DNA from: an uncultured Polaribacter sp.
GTDB lineage: Bacteria; Bacteroidota; Bacteroidia; Flavobacteriales; Flavobacteriaceae
NCBI RefSeq assembly: GCF_947495205.1
Contig: NZ_CANLXV010000003.1
Span: forward strand, 124,001 to 188,000
Direction: 5' to 3'
DNA: 64,000 bases
The position numbers and the translations under genes were made by a program. The notes beneath the pieces were generated by a model that did no database searches, had not been told where the DNA came from, and saw only the letters and a list, made by a program, of their open reading frames with translations. Shown here piece after piece: positions 42,586 to 50,407 of the stretch; the first letter of the stretch is position 1; each line of letters begins with the position of its first letter.

Positions 42586-42600
42586 AAAAAAAACTAAAAA

Positions 42601-43413
42601 CTACCACCAAACTAAAAAGAACTTTTCTATTTCTCCATTTGGATTTTTTAGCCAACAAAGTGGCGAAAAATTTCTATTCAAATAGTCTTTTGCATTGTTT
42701 TTAAAAGCAGAAAAAGAGAACCAATTTACATTTTTATGAGGTAGCATTAACCAATCTTTTTTATCAGGAATATAAAATTTACAAGTAAAAAATTTTTCTA
42801 ACTCAGTTGTGTTTATGTAAAAACCAACAATACATGCTGTATTTAGCTGTTTTAATTGAATATTTTTACAGGATAATGGCACAAACAATTGCGCTTTAAA
42901 ATATACTTTTTGGGCAATTTTACTTGTATCTAGTTTTAAGTTTTCTAAATAAGAAATACATTCCTTAGAGTAGAGCAGTGGCAATTGTTTTTCTTTTAAT
43001 TTGGTTAACTTTTCTAATAAAGCGTCTTTTCTATTTGGTCCAATAAAATGCTCAATTTCGTTATTGCCAACACGTTTAACGTATAAATAGAATTTATAAA
43101 TTATTTCTAAATGAACTGGTTTGTTATTTTCTATTAAAATACAATCCAACTCACCTAAAGTTCTTTTTTCTTGCTGAATTTGAATGTTTTCTGCTAATAT
43201 TTCAATAGATTTTTCATTTTGTAATTGAAATGAAACAAAACGCTCAATATATTTTCCTAAGCGCAGTTTTTCATTAAGAACAATATCAATTTTACTTGAT
43301 TTTTGTTTGATATTGAAATGCTCCATATCAAAAACTTCTTTATTTTTCCACAAACTAGGTGTTTGTAAAAAACCATCGAATCTTTTCTGTATTTCTTTAG
43401 TTTTTTGATGCAT
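42601..43413 (-). CDS. DUF1853 family protein (possible PD-(D/E)XK nuclease fold)
   Basis: A 270-residue cytoplasmic protein with the DUF1853 signature: LGKYIERFVSFQL, RTLGELDCILIENNKPVHLEIIYKFYLY and HFIGPNRKDALLEKLTKLKEKQLPLL. The ELD...LEIIYK spacing recalls the D-x(n)-E-x-K core of PD-(D/E)XK nucleases, but activity is unproven. It ends next to the 113-bp repeat array and shares a 56-base divergent promoter region with the DUF2461 gene. Confidence 0.8.
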   Translation of the reverse strand: MHQKTKEIQKRFDGFLQTPSLWKNKEVFDMEHFNIKQKSSKIDIVLNEKLRLGKYIERFVSFQLQNEKSIEILAENIQIQQEKRTLGELDCILIENNKPVHLEIIYKFYLYVKRVGNNEIEHFIGPNRKDALLEKLTKLKEKQLPLLYSKECISYLENLKLDTSKIAQKVYFKAQLFVPLSCKNIQLKQLNTACIVGFYINTTELEKFFTCKFYIPDKKDWLMLPHKNVNWFSFSAFKNNAKDYLNRNFSPLCWLKNPNGEIEKFFLVWW

Positions 43414-43423
43414 TTCAAAATCG

Positions 43424-43448
43424 AATTTACAAATCTATTTTGTAAATT
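43424..43448. promoter_or_regulatory. Inverted repeat in the divergent DUF1853/DUF2461 promoter
   Basis: AATTTACAAA (43424-43433) and TTTGTAAATT (43439-43448) are a perfect 10-bp inverted repeat with a 5-base spacer. On the minus strand TAGATTTG (43430-43437) is an exact TAnnTTTG box for DUF1853. The palindrome could be a shared operator or an overlapping promoter pair. Confidence 0.5.
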
Positions 43449-43469
43449 TAACCTTTAAAATATTATAAA

Positions 43470-44144
43470 ATGCAAATTGAAAAATCTACATTAAAATACC
43501 TTGAAAACCTTCAGAAAAACAATAATAGAGATTGGTTTGCAGAACATAAAGATACCTATGCTAAAGCACAAATAAATGCTAAAGCAGTATTTAGTGCCAT
43601 ACATGAAAAATTACAAGGGCATGATGAAATAGAAAAATCTAAAATGATGCGTATTTACAGAGATGTGCGTTTTTCTAAAGATAAAACACCCTATAAAGCA
43701 CATTTTGCCAATTCATTTTCTAGATTAGGTAAAGAATTAAGAGGAGGTTATTTTTTAAGAATTAGACCAGGAGAATCTTTTTTAGCAGGTGGTTTTTGGG
43801 AACCTAGTAAAGAAGATTTGTTTCGCATTCGAAAAGAAATAGAATTGGACGCTTCTGAAATTAAAGACATTTTAAAAGAAAAGAATTTTAGAAAGCATTT
43901 TGGAGGAAACTTTGAGAGTTTTAACGAATTAAAAACAGCACCCAGAGGTTTTGATAAAGAGCATCCAGATGTAGCTTTATTGCGTAAAAAAGGTTTCGTA
44001 GCCATTGAAAACTTTACAGATGAAGAAATTTTATCTGCAGATTTTGTAAACCAAGTAGATGAAAGTTATAAAGCGTTAAGACCTTTTTTTAATTTGTTTA
44101 GTGATATTTTAACAACCAATTTAAACGGAGAGAAAATTGTTTAA
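43470..44144 (+). CDS. DUF2461 domain protein
   Basis: A 224-residue protein covering the complete DUF2461 domain: LKYLENLQKNNNRDWFAEHKDTY, MRIYRDVRFSKDKTPYKAHFANSF, GGYFLRIRPGESFLAGGFWEPSKEDLFRIRKEI, and APRGFDKEHPDVALLRKKGF. No catalytic function is established for this widespread family. No signal peptide. It is divergent from DUF1853 and ends 62 bases before the next unit. Confidence 0.88.
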   Translation: MQIEKSTLKYLENLQKNNNRDWFAEHKDTYAKAQINAKAVFSAIHEKLQGHDEIEKSKMMRIYRDVRFSKDKTPYKAHFANSFSRLGKELRGGYFLRIRPGESFLAGGFWEPSKEDLFRIRKEIELDASEIKDILKEKNFRKHFGGNFESFNELKTAPRGFDKEHPDVALLRKKGFVAIENFTDEEILSADFVNQVDESYKALRPFFNLFSDILTTNLNGEKIV

Positions 44145-44185
44145 AGACTTAAGGATTAGTTAATATAGTAGTTGCTAAAAAAAGT

Positions 44186-44193
44186 TATTTTTG
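44186..44193 (+). promoter_or_regulatory. -7 element of the tandem lipoprotein pair
   Basis: TATTTTTG is an exact TAnnTTTG match 13 bases before the ATG at 44207; no convincing -33 box. Confidence 0.4.
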
Positions 44194-44206
44194 ATTAAAA
44201 GAGATT

Positions 44207-44824
44207 ATGAAATATTTAATTATTAGCTTTATTATGTTGTCAGCATTTCCAACATGTTGTAATGAAGATAGCGTAGAGGTTGAAAGAATTTTATTATCTA
44301 AAGAAGAGGATAATTTAATTAATTATACTAAAGATGAAGTTGTAAAATTTAAACATTCTAACGGGTTTACTTTTGATGTATTAGTAACGAATAACGATTA
44401 TTCTTTTAGAAGAAGTTTTGATGAATCTTGTGCTGAATGTTGTGGAGGAGAATATAAATCATTGCAAGAAAGATTTGTCTCTTTAACGTCAAATTACCCA
44501 AATTTGACAATGACATTATCTTTATCAAATAATAATTTTAGTTATTCAGAACATAAAAGCATCAATTTTAGTCTAAATAGCTACAGCACTAACTTGTTTT
44601 ATGATAATAAAAACGAATTTATTTGTGATAGTTTAGTGGTTTGTCACGATCAAATTAAAATAAATAACACAAATTATTTTAATGTTTTAGAGAAAAAATT
44701 AGATAGCAGATTTCATGTAAATGATACTATAGATTTTTACCCACAAAAGCTTTTTTACAACACAACAAAAGGAATTATTCAAATTAAAATGTCAAATAAT
44801 GAGTCGTATTTTATTGATAATTAG
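44207..44824 (+). CDS. Cys-rich putative lipoprotein, first of a tandem pair
   Basis: A 205-residue protein. The N-terminus (hydrophobic to about residue 16, then PTCCNEDS) reads as a lipoprotein signal with adjacent cysteines, though the lipobox is not canonical. The mature part has a CAECCGGEY cluster around residues 75-80, Asn/Ser-rich strands and a C-terminal KINNTNYFNVLEK...TTKGIIQIKM segment. Not recognised. It overlaps the next gene by 26 bases, and its C-terminal half shows the same pattern as that protein, so the two may be diverged paralogues. Confidence 0.6.
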   Translation: MKYLIISFIMLSAFPTCCNEDSVEVERILLSKEEDNLINYTKDEVVKFKHSNGFTFDVLVTNNDYSFRRSFDESCAECCGGEYKSLQERFVSLTSNYPNLTMTLSLSNNNFSYSEHKSINFSLNSYSTNLFYDNKNEFICDSLVVCHDQIKINNTNYFNVLEKKLDSRFHVNDTIDFYPQKLFYNTTKGIIQIKMSNNESYFIDN

Positions 44825-45368
44825 TTTTTTGTTTTTTTTAGGTTGTGTTAAGGATGAGCCTATTGGTATATTTAGTTTATCTAAAGAGGCCAGTAAATAT
44901 AAAATAGATGGTGAAATAACATCTTTTAAAATGATTGATAATAATGGCATTACAGATTTGTTTCGTCAGGAAAATTTTAGTTTATATCATCACGAACCTT
45001 GGGAAGGTGGCTTTTTTGAAAGTTATGACATAGCCTATAGATCTATCATTAATAATTATTATTTTAATTTAAGATTAAATGCAGATGACTATTCTTCAAC
45101 TATGAGTTTTACTTGGAATCAAAACAATTATGTTTATTATGATTTTAAATATAAAGAAACCGATTCAGATGGTTTTAAACCTGTTATAAGTTTTTATAAA
45201 TCAATTATGATAAGGGGTGTAAATTATAAAGATATTATTGAATTAGATTATAGTAAAGGCGTAGATAAAATAAAAGACAATACTCCTCTTAAAGCGTTTA
45301 TTTCTGGAAAAAAAGGGCTACTTAAAATTGTACGTAAAGATGGCATTGTTTTAGAAAGAATAAGCTAA
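44799..45368 (+). CDS. Putative lipoprotein, second of a tandem pair
   Basis: A 189-residue lipoprotein with signal peptide ending FFLGC (Cys 16), then VKDEPIGIFSLSKEASKYKIDGE. The C-terminal section IMIRGVNYKDIIELDYSK...FISGKKGLLKIVRKDG parallels the preceding protein (…IKINNTNYFNVLEK…TTKGIIQIKM…). No family recognised. The start lies within the preceding gene and its last four bases overlap the 3' end of the convergent MATE gene. Confidence 0.6.
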   Translation: MSRILLIISFLFFLGCVKDEPIGIFSLSKEASKYKIDGEITSFKMIDNNGITDLFRQENFSLYHHEPWEGGFFESYDIAYRSIINNYYFNLRLNADDYSSTMSFTWNQNNYVYYDFKYKETDSDGFKPVISFYKSIMIRGVNYKDIIELDYSKGVDKIKDNTPLKAFISGKKGLLKIVRKDGIVLERIS

Positions 45369-46702
45369 TTTAAATTCTTATTAACTTCTCTTTTTAAAAT
45401 CCAAATAGTAGTTATAGTAGATAATGTATCTGCAATAGGAAAAGACCACCAAACACCATTTACTCCAAAATAAATAGGTAAAAAATAAGCTAGCGGTATT
45501 AAGAAAATTCCCTGCTTTAATAAAGTTAAAAATAAAGCAGGACCTGCTTTACCTGCTGCTTGAAAGTAAGCAGAACCAATAAGTTGCATGGTAACAATAG
45601 GTGTTACTAAAAATACAACTAACATTGCATTTGGCGTTTTTTCTAATAGAGTAGTATCGTTTGTAAAAATCCAAATTATTTGTTCTTTAAAAATTACAAT
45701 GGCTATAAAAATTATAGTACCTAAAATAGTTCCAAAATAGATCGATTTTTTAATAGTTTCTTTTACTCTATTATTTTTTGCAGCACCAATATTAAAACCA
45801 GCAACAGGTAAAAAACCTTGTGATACTCCTAAAACAGGTGAGAGTGCAAACATCATTACTCTATTAATAATTCCAAAAACGGCAATAGAAATTTCTCCTC
45901 CATATTTAAAAAGGGAGTAGTTTAAAACAATCATTAAAATACTAATTGCACCTTGTCTTACAATAGAAACACCACCTAATTCTGTAATTTCTTTAACAAT
46001 TTTAAAATCTAATTTAAAGTTTTTAGGTATTATTTTTAATTCGCTTTTAGAAGACAGAAAAAAAGATAAAATATACAAACCACAACTTGCATAGGCTAGG
46101 GAAGTGGCCAAACCTGCGCCCCACATGCCCCAATTAAATACTTTTATAAATAAAATATCTAAAACAACATTTAAAACTGCTGGAACCATCATTGCATACA
46201 TGGCAAATTTAGGTTTGCCTTCTGCTCTAATGGTTGGGTTACCCATCATTGCAAAAGCTAAAAACGGAACTCCATAAATAATAACACTAAAATATTCTGA
46301 AGCAATTGGTAAAATAGCGCCTTTTGCACCAAATAAATTTAAAATGGGAATACTAAATACGTTTCCAAAAACAACAAAAATAATTGCTAAAATAACAGTT
46401 AAACAAATCTGATTTCCAAAGGTTAAAAAGGCTTTTTGAGCGTTTTCTGCTCCCAATGCTCTAGAAATAATAGAGCTTCCTCCAATTCCAATTCCCATTC
46501 CAATAGAAGAAATTAAAAAGGCGATTGGTAAAACAACAGTTATGGCTGCAATTGCTAAAACACCAATCCATTGCCCAACAAAAATGGTATCAACAATCAT
46601 GTTTAAAGACATTACAAGAATACCTATAGTTGCAGGAACAGCCTGTTTAATTAATAATTTGCTAATTTTTTCTGTACCTAAATCGGTTGCCAATTGTGCC
46701 AT
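45365..46702 (-). CDS. MATE-family multidrug efflux transporter
   Basis: A 445-residue inner-membrane transporter with about twelve helices and the two MatE repeats (AVPATIGILVMSLNMIVDTIFVGQWIG near the N-terminus; GGVSIVRQGAISILMIVLNYSLFKYGG for the second half). MATE proteins export cationic compounds using Na+ or H+ gradients. It is separate from neighbouring operons; minus-strand TTTCTTTG 5 bases ahead of the ATG is a near-match to a -7 box. Confidence 0.9.
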   Translation of the reverse strand: MAQLATDLGTEKISKLLIKQAVPATIGILVMSLNMIVDTIFVGQWIGVLAIAAITVVLPIAFLISSIGMGIGIGGSSIISRALGAENAQKAFLTFGNQICLTVILAIIFVVFGNVFSIPILNLFGAKGAILPIASEYFSVIIYGVPFLAFAMMGNPTIRAEGKPKFAMYAMMVPAVLNVVLDILFIKVFNWGMWGAGLATSLAYASCGLYILSFFLSSKSELKIIPKNFKLDFKIVKEITELGGVSIVRQGAISILMIVLNYSLFKYGGEISIAVFGIINRVMMFALSPVLGVSQGFLPVAGFNIGAAKNNRVKETIKKSIYFGTILGTIIFIAIVIFKEQIIWIFTNDTTLLEKTPNAMLVVFLVTPIVTMQLIGSAYFQAAGKAGPALFLTLLKQGIFLIPLAYFLPIYFGVNGVWWSFPIADTLSTITTIWILKREVNKNLN

Positions 46703-46795
46703 AAATGCAAAGAAACTACTTTATATTTGCAATCACTAAAACGATAATTAATAAAAACGAAAAGTTATTATAAATTCAGTTTTATAATATGTAAG

Positions 46796-47191
46796 ATGAT
46801 GGAGCAGTTTTTTGAATACAAAATAAAGGTTACAACAGCAGATTTAGACGATTTAAACCACGTAAATAACGTAGTTTATGTAAAATGGATGGATAAAGTT
46901 GCTTTTGAACATTGGGCTTTTTTAACTTCAGAAAAAAAATTACCTCAATACATTTGGGTAGTTTTAAAGCACGAAATAGAATATTTTAAACAAGCAGTTT
47001 TAGGTGATGAAATAACTGTAAAAACTTGGGTTGGTAATACAAGAGGTTTTAAATCTGAGCGTTTAATGGAGTTTTATAAAGACGATGCTCTTCTAGTAAA
47101 AGCAAAAACAGTTTGGGGTATGTTAGTTGCAGATACCTACAAACCTGCTAGAATTCGCGAGGATGTTTTAGAAGTTTTGTATCCAGAATAG
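46796..47191 (+). CDS. Hot-dog fold acyl-CoA thioesterase (YbgC/4HBT type)
   Basis: A 131-residue single-domain thioesterase. The motif VTTADLDDLNHVNNVVYVKWMD contains the catalytic Asp and the HVNN of the 4-hydroxybenzoyl-CoA thioesterase family, followed by KAKTVWGMLVADT-type strand. The substrate is probably an acyl-CoA of medium or aromatic type. Either of two tandem ATGs could start. An exact TATATTTG box lies at 46722-46729 upstream. Confidence 0.85.
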   Translation: MMEQFFEYKIKVTTADLDDLNHVNNVVYVKWMDKVAFEHWAFLTSEKKLPQYIWVVLKHEIEYFKQAVLGDEITVKTWVGNTRGFKSERLMEFYKDDALLVKAKTVWGMLVADTYKPARIREDVLEVLYPE

Positions 47192-47322
47192 CGTTGTTGG
47201 CTTTTATATTTTTTAAAAATAATTTACCTATTTATTATAAATTCTTAGAATTCATCAAAGGCATTTTTTATCTAATAGAACCATGTATTATTGGTTCATA
47301 AAAAATAGCGATACACTTTCCG

Positions 47323-47352
47323 TTTAAAATCATTGCAATAAAAGTATCTTTG
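47323..47352 (+). promoter_or_regulatory. Promoter of the DEAD-box helicase gene
   Basis: TATCTTTG (47345-47352) is an exact -7 box with TTTA (47323-47326) 18 bases upstream as a weak -33 element. The expected leader is about 18 bases. Confidence 0.5.
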
Positions 47353-47376
47353 CCAAAGATTTAGAAACACAAAGTT

Positions 47377-48495
47377 ATGTCAACATTTTTAGCATTAGGA
47401 ATTCAGCAAGAATATATACAAGGTTTAAAAGAATTAGGAATTAAAGTTCCGTCTGAAATTCAAGAACAAGCTATACCTATTTTATTAAAGTCTAAAACCG
47501 ATTTTGTTGGTTTAGCGCAAACAGGAACTGGTAAAACTGCAGCTTTTGGTTTGCCAATACTTCAAAATATAGATGCTTCTAAAAATGAAATTCAGGCGCT
47601 AATTTTATCGCCCACAAGAGAGTTGGTGCAACAAATAAAAAAACAACTTTTTAAATTTACGAAATACTGTAATGATAAAATTTTTTTAGAAGCCGTTTAT
47701 GGTGGCGAAAAAATAGACATTCAAATTAAAAACTTAAAGAGAACAACACACGTAGTTATTGCAACTCCTGGTAGGTTGGTAGATTTAATAGAACGTGGCG
47801 AAATTGACATTAGCAATATAAATACTTTGGTTTTAGATGAAGCTGATGAAATGTTGTCTATGGGTTTTAAACAAGATTTAAACCGTATTTTAAAGTTTAC
47901 GAAAGGCGAAAGAAATACATGGTTATTTTCTGCAACAATGCCAGAAGAAATTCAACGTATAATTAAAACTTATATGGATTCTAATGCACCAAGAGTAGAA
48001 GTAAATAAAAATGCATTGGTAAACGAAAATATTAGGCATCAATACGTAAAAACAACAATCAAGCAAAAAACAGATGCCATTATTTCTTATATAGAAAAAA
48101 GAGGAACAGAACGCGGTATTATTTTTTGTAGAACAAAGTTAGGCGTTCAAAACCTGTGCAATCAATTAAAAGAAGAAGGTTTTTCTGTAGGTGCCTTAGA
48201 AGGAGATATGCAACAAAGAGACAGAGAAAAAGCAATGAGAGCATTTAAAAACGGTAGCTTACAATATTTAATTTCTACAGATGTTTCTGCAAGAGGTATA
48301 GATGTTAGAGGCTTAGAATTTATAATTCATCACCAATTACCAGAGCAATTAGAATATTATACGCACAGAAGTGGAAGAACTGCAAGAGCTGGAAAAACTG
48401 GGAATTCTATTGCGTTTATTTTACCAAGTGAATTGGAAAGAATTCATCAAATACAAAAAAATTTACAGATTAAGTTTACAGAGTTAAAAGTTTAA
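47377..48495 (+). CDS. DEAD-box ATP-dependent RNA helicase
   Basis: A 372-residue minimal DEAD-box helicase with all core motifs: Q motif (GIKVPSEIQEQAIP), I AQTGTGKT, Ia PTRELVQQ, Ib TPGRLVDL, II DEAD, III SAT, IV IIFCRT, V ISTDVSARGIDVRG and VI HRSGRTARAG. It ends right after the helicase core, with no C-terminal RNA-binding extension, so it is shorter than RhlE/DeaD proteins. Likely role in ribosome assembly or RNA turnover. It is followed 1 base later by the TRIC gene. Confidence 0.93.
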   Translation: MSTFLALGIQQEYIQGLKELGIKVPSEIQEQAIPILLKSKTDFVGLAQTGTGKTAAFGLPILQNIDASKNEIQALILSPTRELVQQIKKQLFKFTKYCNDKIFLEAVYGGEKIDIQIKNLKRTTHVVIATPGRLVDLIERGEIDISNINTLVLDEADEMLSMGFKQDLNRILKFTKGERNTWLFSATMPEEIQRIIKTYMDSNAPRVEVNKNALVNENIRHQYVKTTIKQKTDAIISYIEKRGTERGIIFCRTKLGVQNLCNQLKEEGFSVGALEGDMQQRDREKAMRAFKNGSLQYLISTDVSARGIDVRGLEFIIHHQLPEQLEYYTHRSGRTARAGKTGNSIAFILPSELERIHQIQKNLQIKFTELKV

Positions 48496-48496
48496 C

Positions 48497-49123
48497 ATGA
48501 ATATTATTTATGCCATAGACATTTTAGGAACATTTGCTTTTGCAATAAGTGGTGCATTGGTGGCTCTTGATAAAAAATTAGATGTTTTTGGTGTAATTAT
48601 AATAGCGTTTGTTACAGCTGTTGGTGGTGGTATGTTAAGAGATATTTTAATAGATGCACATCCTATAAATTGGATTGGAGATTTAAATTATCTCTACACT
48701 ATTTTTATGGCAGTTGTTGTTACTTTTTTATTTAAATCTAAAATTTCGCACTTAAGTAAAACCATGTTTTTGTTTGATACAGTTGGTTTAGGTGTTTTTA
48801 CTTTGTTAGGTTTAAAAAAAGGAATTTCTTACAATTTACAGCCAATAATTGCCTTAATTATGGGCATGATTTCTGCAGTGTTTGGTGGCGTCTTAAGAGA
48901 TGTTTTAACAAATAAAATTCCTTTAATTTTTGAGAAAGAAATTTATGCTTCTGCATGTTTAGTAGGTGGTTTTACCTATATGTTAATTAACAAGTTAACA
49001 GAAGTTCCAGAAAATATAAATTTTATAATTGCTTCAGCTGTAGTTATTATCATTAGGGTAGTTGCTGTTAAATTTCATTTAGAATTACCAAAAATAAAAA
49101 ATGATGTATTTACAAAAAAGTAA
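48497..49123 (+). CDS. Trimeric intracellular cation channel (TRIC/UPF0126) family protein
   Basis: A 208-residue seven-helix membrane protein with two UPF0126 repeats; each has the GGG.LRD motif (AVGGGMLRDIL, VFGGVLRDVL). Prokaryotic TRIC homologues form K+-permeable trimeric channels. It starts 1 base after the helicase stop and ends 5 bases before the MaoC gene, so the three genes form an operon. Confidence 0.9.
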   Translation: MNIIYAIDILGTFAFAISGALVALDKKLDVFGVIIIAFVTAVGGGMLRDILIDAHPINWIGDLNYLYTIFMAVVVTFLFKSKISHLSKTMFLFDTVGLGVFTLLGLKKGISYNLQPIIALIMGMISAVFGGVLRDVLTNKIPLIFEKEIYASACLVGGFTYMLINKLTEVPENINFIIASAVVIIIRVVAVKFHLELPKIKNDVFTKK

Positions 49124-49128
49124 GTAGT

Positions 49129-49587
49129 ATGTTGGTTTTTGAAACAATTGCTGATTTTAAAAAGTACTTAGGAAAAGATTTACCAACAGGGAATTGGTAT
49201 AAAATAACCCAAGAAATGATTGCCAATTTTGCCAATGCAACTTTAGATAAACAATGGATTCATGTAGATGAAGTTAGAGCAAAAAAAGAATCGCCTTTAA
49301 AAAGTACCATTGCGCATGGTTTTATGTCTGTTGCCATGATTTCTAAATTATTAGAAGATATATTTATAATTAAAAGCCTTAAAATGGGCTTAAATTATGG
49401 GTTAAATAAAGTGCGTTTTCCTAATCCTGTTCCTGTAAATAGCCAATTAAGAATGCATGCAAAGTTAACAGCTATAGAAGATTTAGCAAATAACGGAATT
49501 AAAGTTACTTTTTCTTGTACCATAAAAATTAAAGGCCAAGAAAAACCAGCTTGCGTGGCAGAATTTCTATGCGCTTTGTTTGAATAA
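49129..49587 (+). CDS. MaoC-family hydratase-like protein
   Basis: A 152-residue hot-dog fold protein with the (R)-specific enoyl-CoA hydratase motif: QEMIANFANATLDKQWIHVDEVRAK, TIAHGFMSVAMISKL (hydratase Asp/His equivalents: Asp in ATLD and His in AHGF) and NYGLNKVRFPNPVPVNS. The partner of acyl-CoA metabolism is not evident from the operon. Confidence 0.88.
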   Translation: MLVFETIADFKKYLGKDLPTGNWYKITQEMIANFANATLDKQWIHVDEVRAKKESPLKSTIAHGFMSVAMISKLLEDIFIIKSLKMGLNYGLNKVRFPNPVPVNSQLRMHAKLTAIEDLANNGIKVTFSCTIKIKGQEKPACVAEFLCALFE

Positions 49588-49624
49588 TCACTATTTTATG
49601 TATTATTTTTTACAAAATGTAAAA

Positions 49625-49681
49625 TAAACTTGTCATATTTAAAAATGTAAAGTATATTTGTCATTATAGTAAATATATTTG
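49625..49681 (+). promoter_or_regulatory. Triplicated TAnnTTTG motif upstream of the membrane-protein/XRE operon
   Basis: TAAACTTG (49625-49632), TATATTTG (49653-49660) and TATATTTG (49674-49681) all precede TC, and each is preceded by GTAAA. The first TTG and the second box are 20 bases apart, as required for a promoter; the third copy would sit near the transcription start and could be an operator for the XRE protein. Confidence 0.55.
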
Positions 49682-49702
49682 TCTAATTGTAAAATAAATA
49701 AG

Positions 49703-50146
49703 ATGTTAAAACAAACCATTTGCGAAAGAGAAAGAAGTCAATTAAAAAAAATGAATAAATTTCAATTGGGTAATTCCTACAAAAAAGTAGGAATTATTAT
49801 TGCAATAGTAAGTTTTCTTTTCATGATTTTAAGAAAATATGTAGAAGCTTCTGAGTGGGTTAGACCTATTTTACATGGATTTTTATTATTCGGACTTTTA
49901 GTAATATCTGTATCAAAAGAAAAGTTAGAAGATGAATTTGTTGATAGTTTACGTTCACAAACCTATAGATTAGCATTTATTTTAGCCATTGTATATGCTT
50001 TGGTACAACCATTAATAAATTATGGAGTAGCAGTTTTGTTACATCAAGATGATGAATTACAGGGATTTAGTTATTTTCAAGTGTTGTTTTTTATGTTGAT
50101 TGTTCAGTTATTATTTTTTTGGCAATTAAAAAGAATGAATAAGTAA
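49703..50146 (+). CDS. Four-helix membrane protein co-encoded with an XRE regulator
   Basis: About 147 residues from the ATG at 49703; a TTG at 49679 lies inside the promoter motif and is rejected. Four hydrophobic helices (VGIIIAIVSFLFMILRKYV, WVRPILHGFLLFGLLVIS, LAFILAIVYALVQPLINYGVAVL, YFQVLFFMLIVQLLFFW). The family is not recognised with certainty; it resembles small DUF2178-like proteins that accompany minimal XRE regulators. The stop lies 1 base before the regulator start. Confidence 0.65.
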   Translation: MLKQTICERERSQLKKMNKFQLGNSYKKVGIIIAIVSFLFMILRKYVEASEWVRPILHGFLLFGLLVISVSKEKLEDEFVDSLRSQTYRLAFILAIVYALVQPLINYGVAVLLHQDDELQGFSYFQVLFFMLIVQLLFFWQLKRMNK

Positions 50147-50147
50147 T

Positions 50148-50348
50148 ATGAAAAATACACTTAAAGTTCAGCGTGCTATTTTAGATTTAACTCAAGACGA
50201 TTTAGCCAAAAAAATTGGGGTTTCTAGACAAACCATCAATTCTATTGAAAAAAATAGATATGTACCTTCTACAGTATTAGCTTTAAAACTCTCTAAAGTT
50301 TTTAATATTTCAGTAAATGAATTCTTTATTTTAGAAGAAGAAGATTAA
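50148..50348 (+). CDS. Minimal XRE-family transcriptional regulator
   Basis: A 66-residue single helix-turn-helix protein: LKVQRAILDLTQDDLAKKIGVSRQTINSIEKNRYVPSTVLALKLSKVFNISVNEFF, the typical stand-alone XRE domain. It is translationally coupled to the preceding membrane protein, an arrangement seen in many Firmicutes and Bacteroidota where the regulator controls its own operon. The triplicated motif upstream is a candidate binding site. Confidence 0.85.
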   Translation: MKNTLKVQRAILDLTQDDLAKKIGVSRQTINSIEKNRYVPSTVLALKLSKVFNISVNEFFILEEED

Positions 50349-50355
50349 AACTAAA

Positions 50356-50389
50356 AAAAATCCTTCAAATAAAAAGTTTGAAGGATTTT
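50356..50389 (+). terminator. Rho-independent terminator after the XRE gene
   Basis: AAATCCTTCAAA (50356-50367) pairs perfectly with TTTGAAGGATTT (50375-50386), then a T-tract. It also lies 19 bases from the 3' end of the convergent TolC gene. Confidence 0.9.
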
Positions 50390-50407
50390 TTAATTAATTT
50401 TTTTTTA

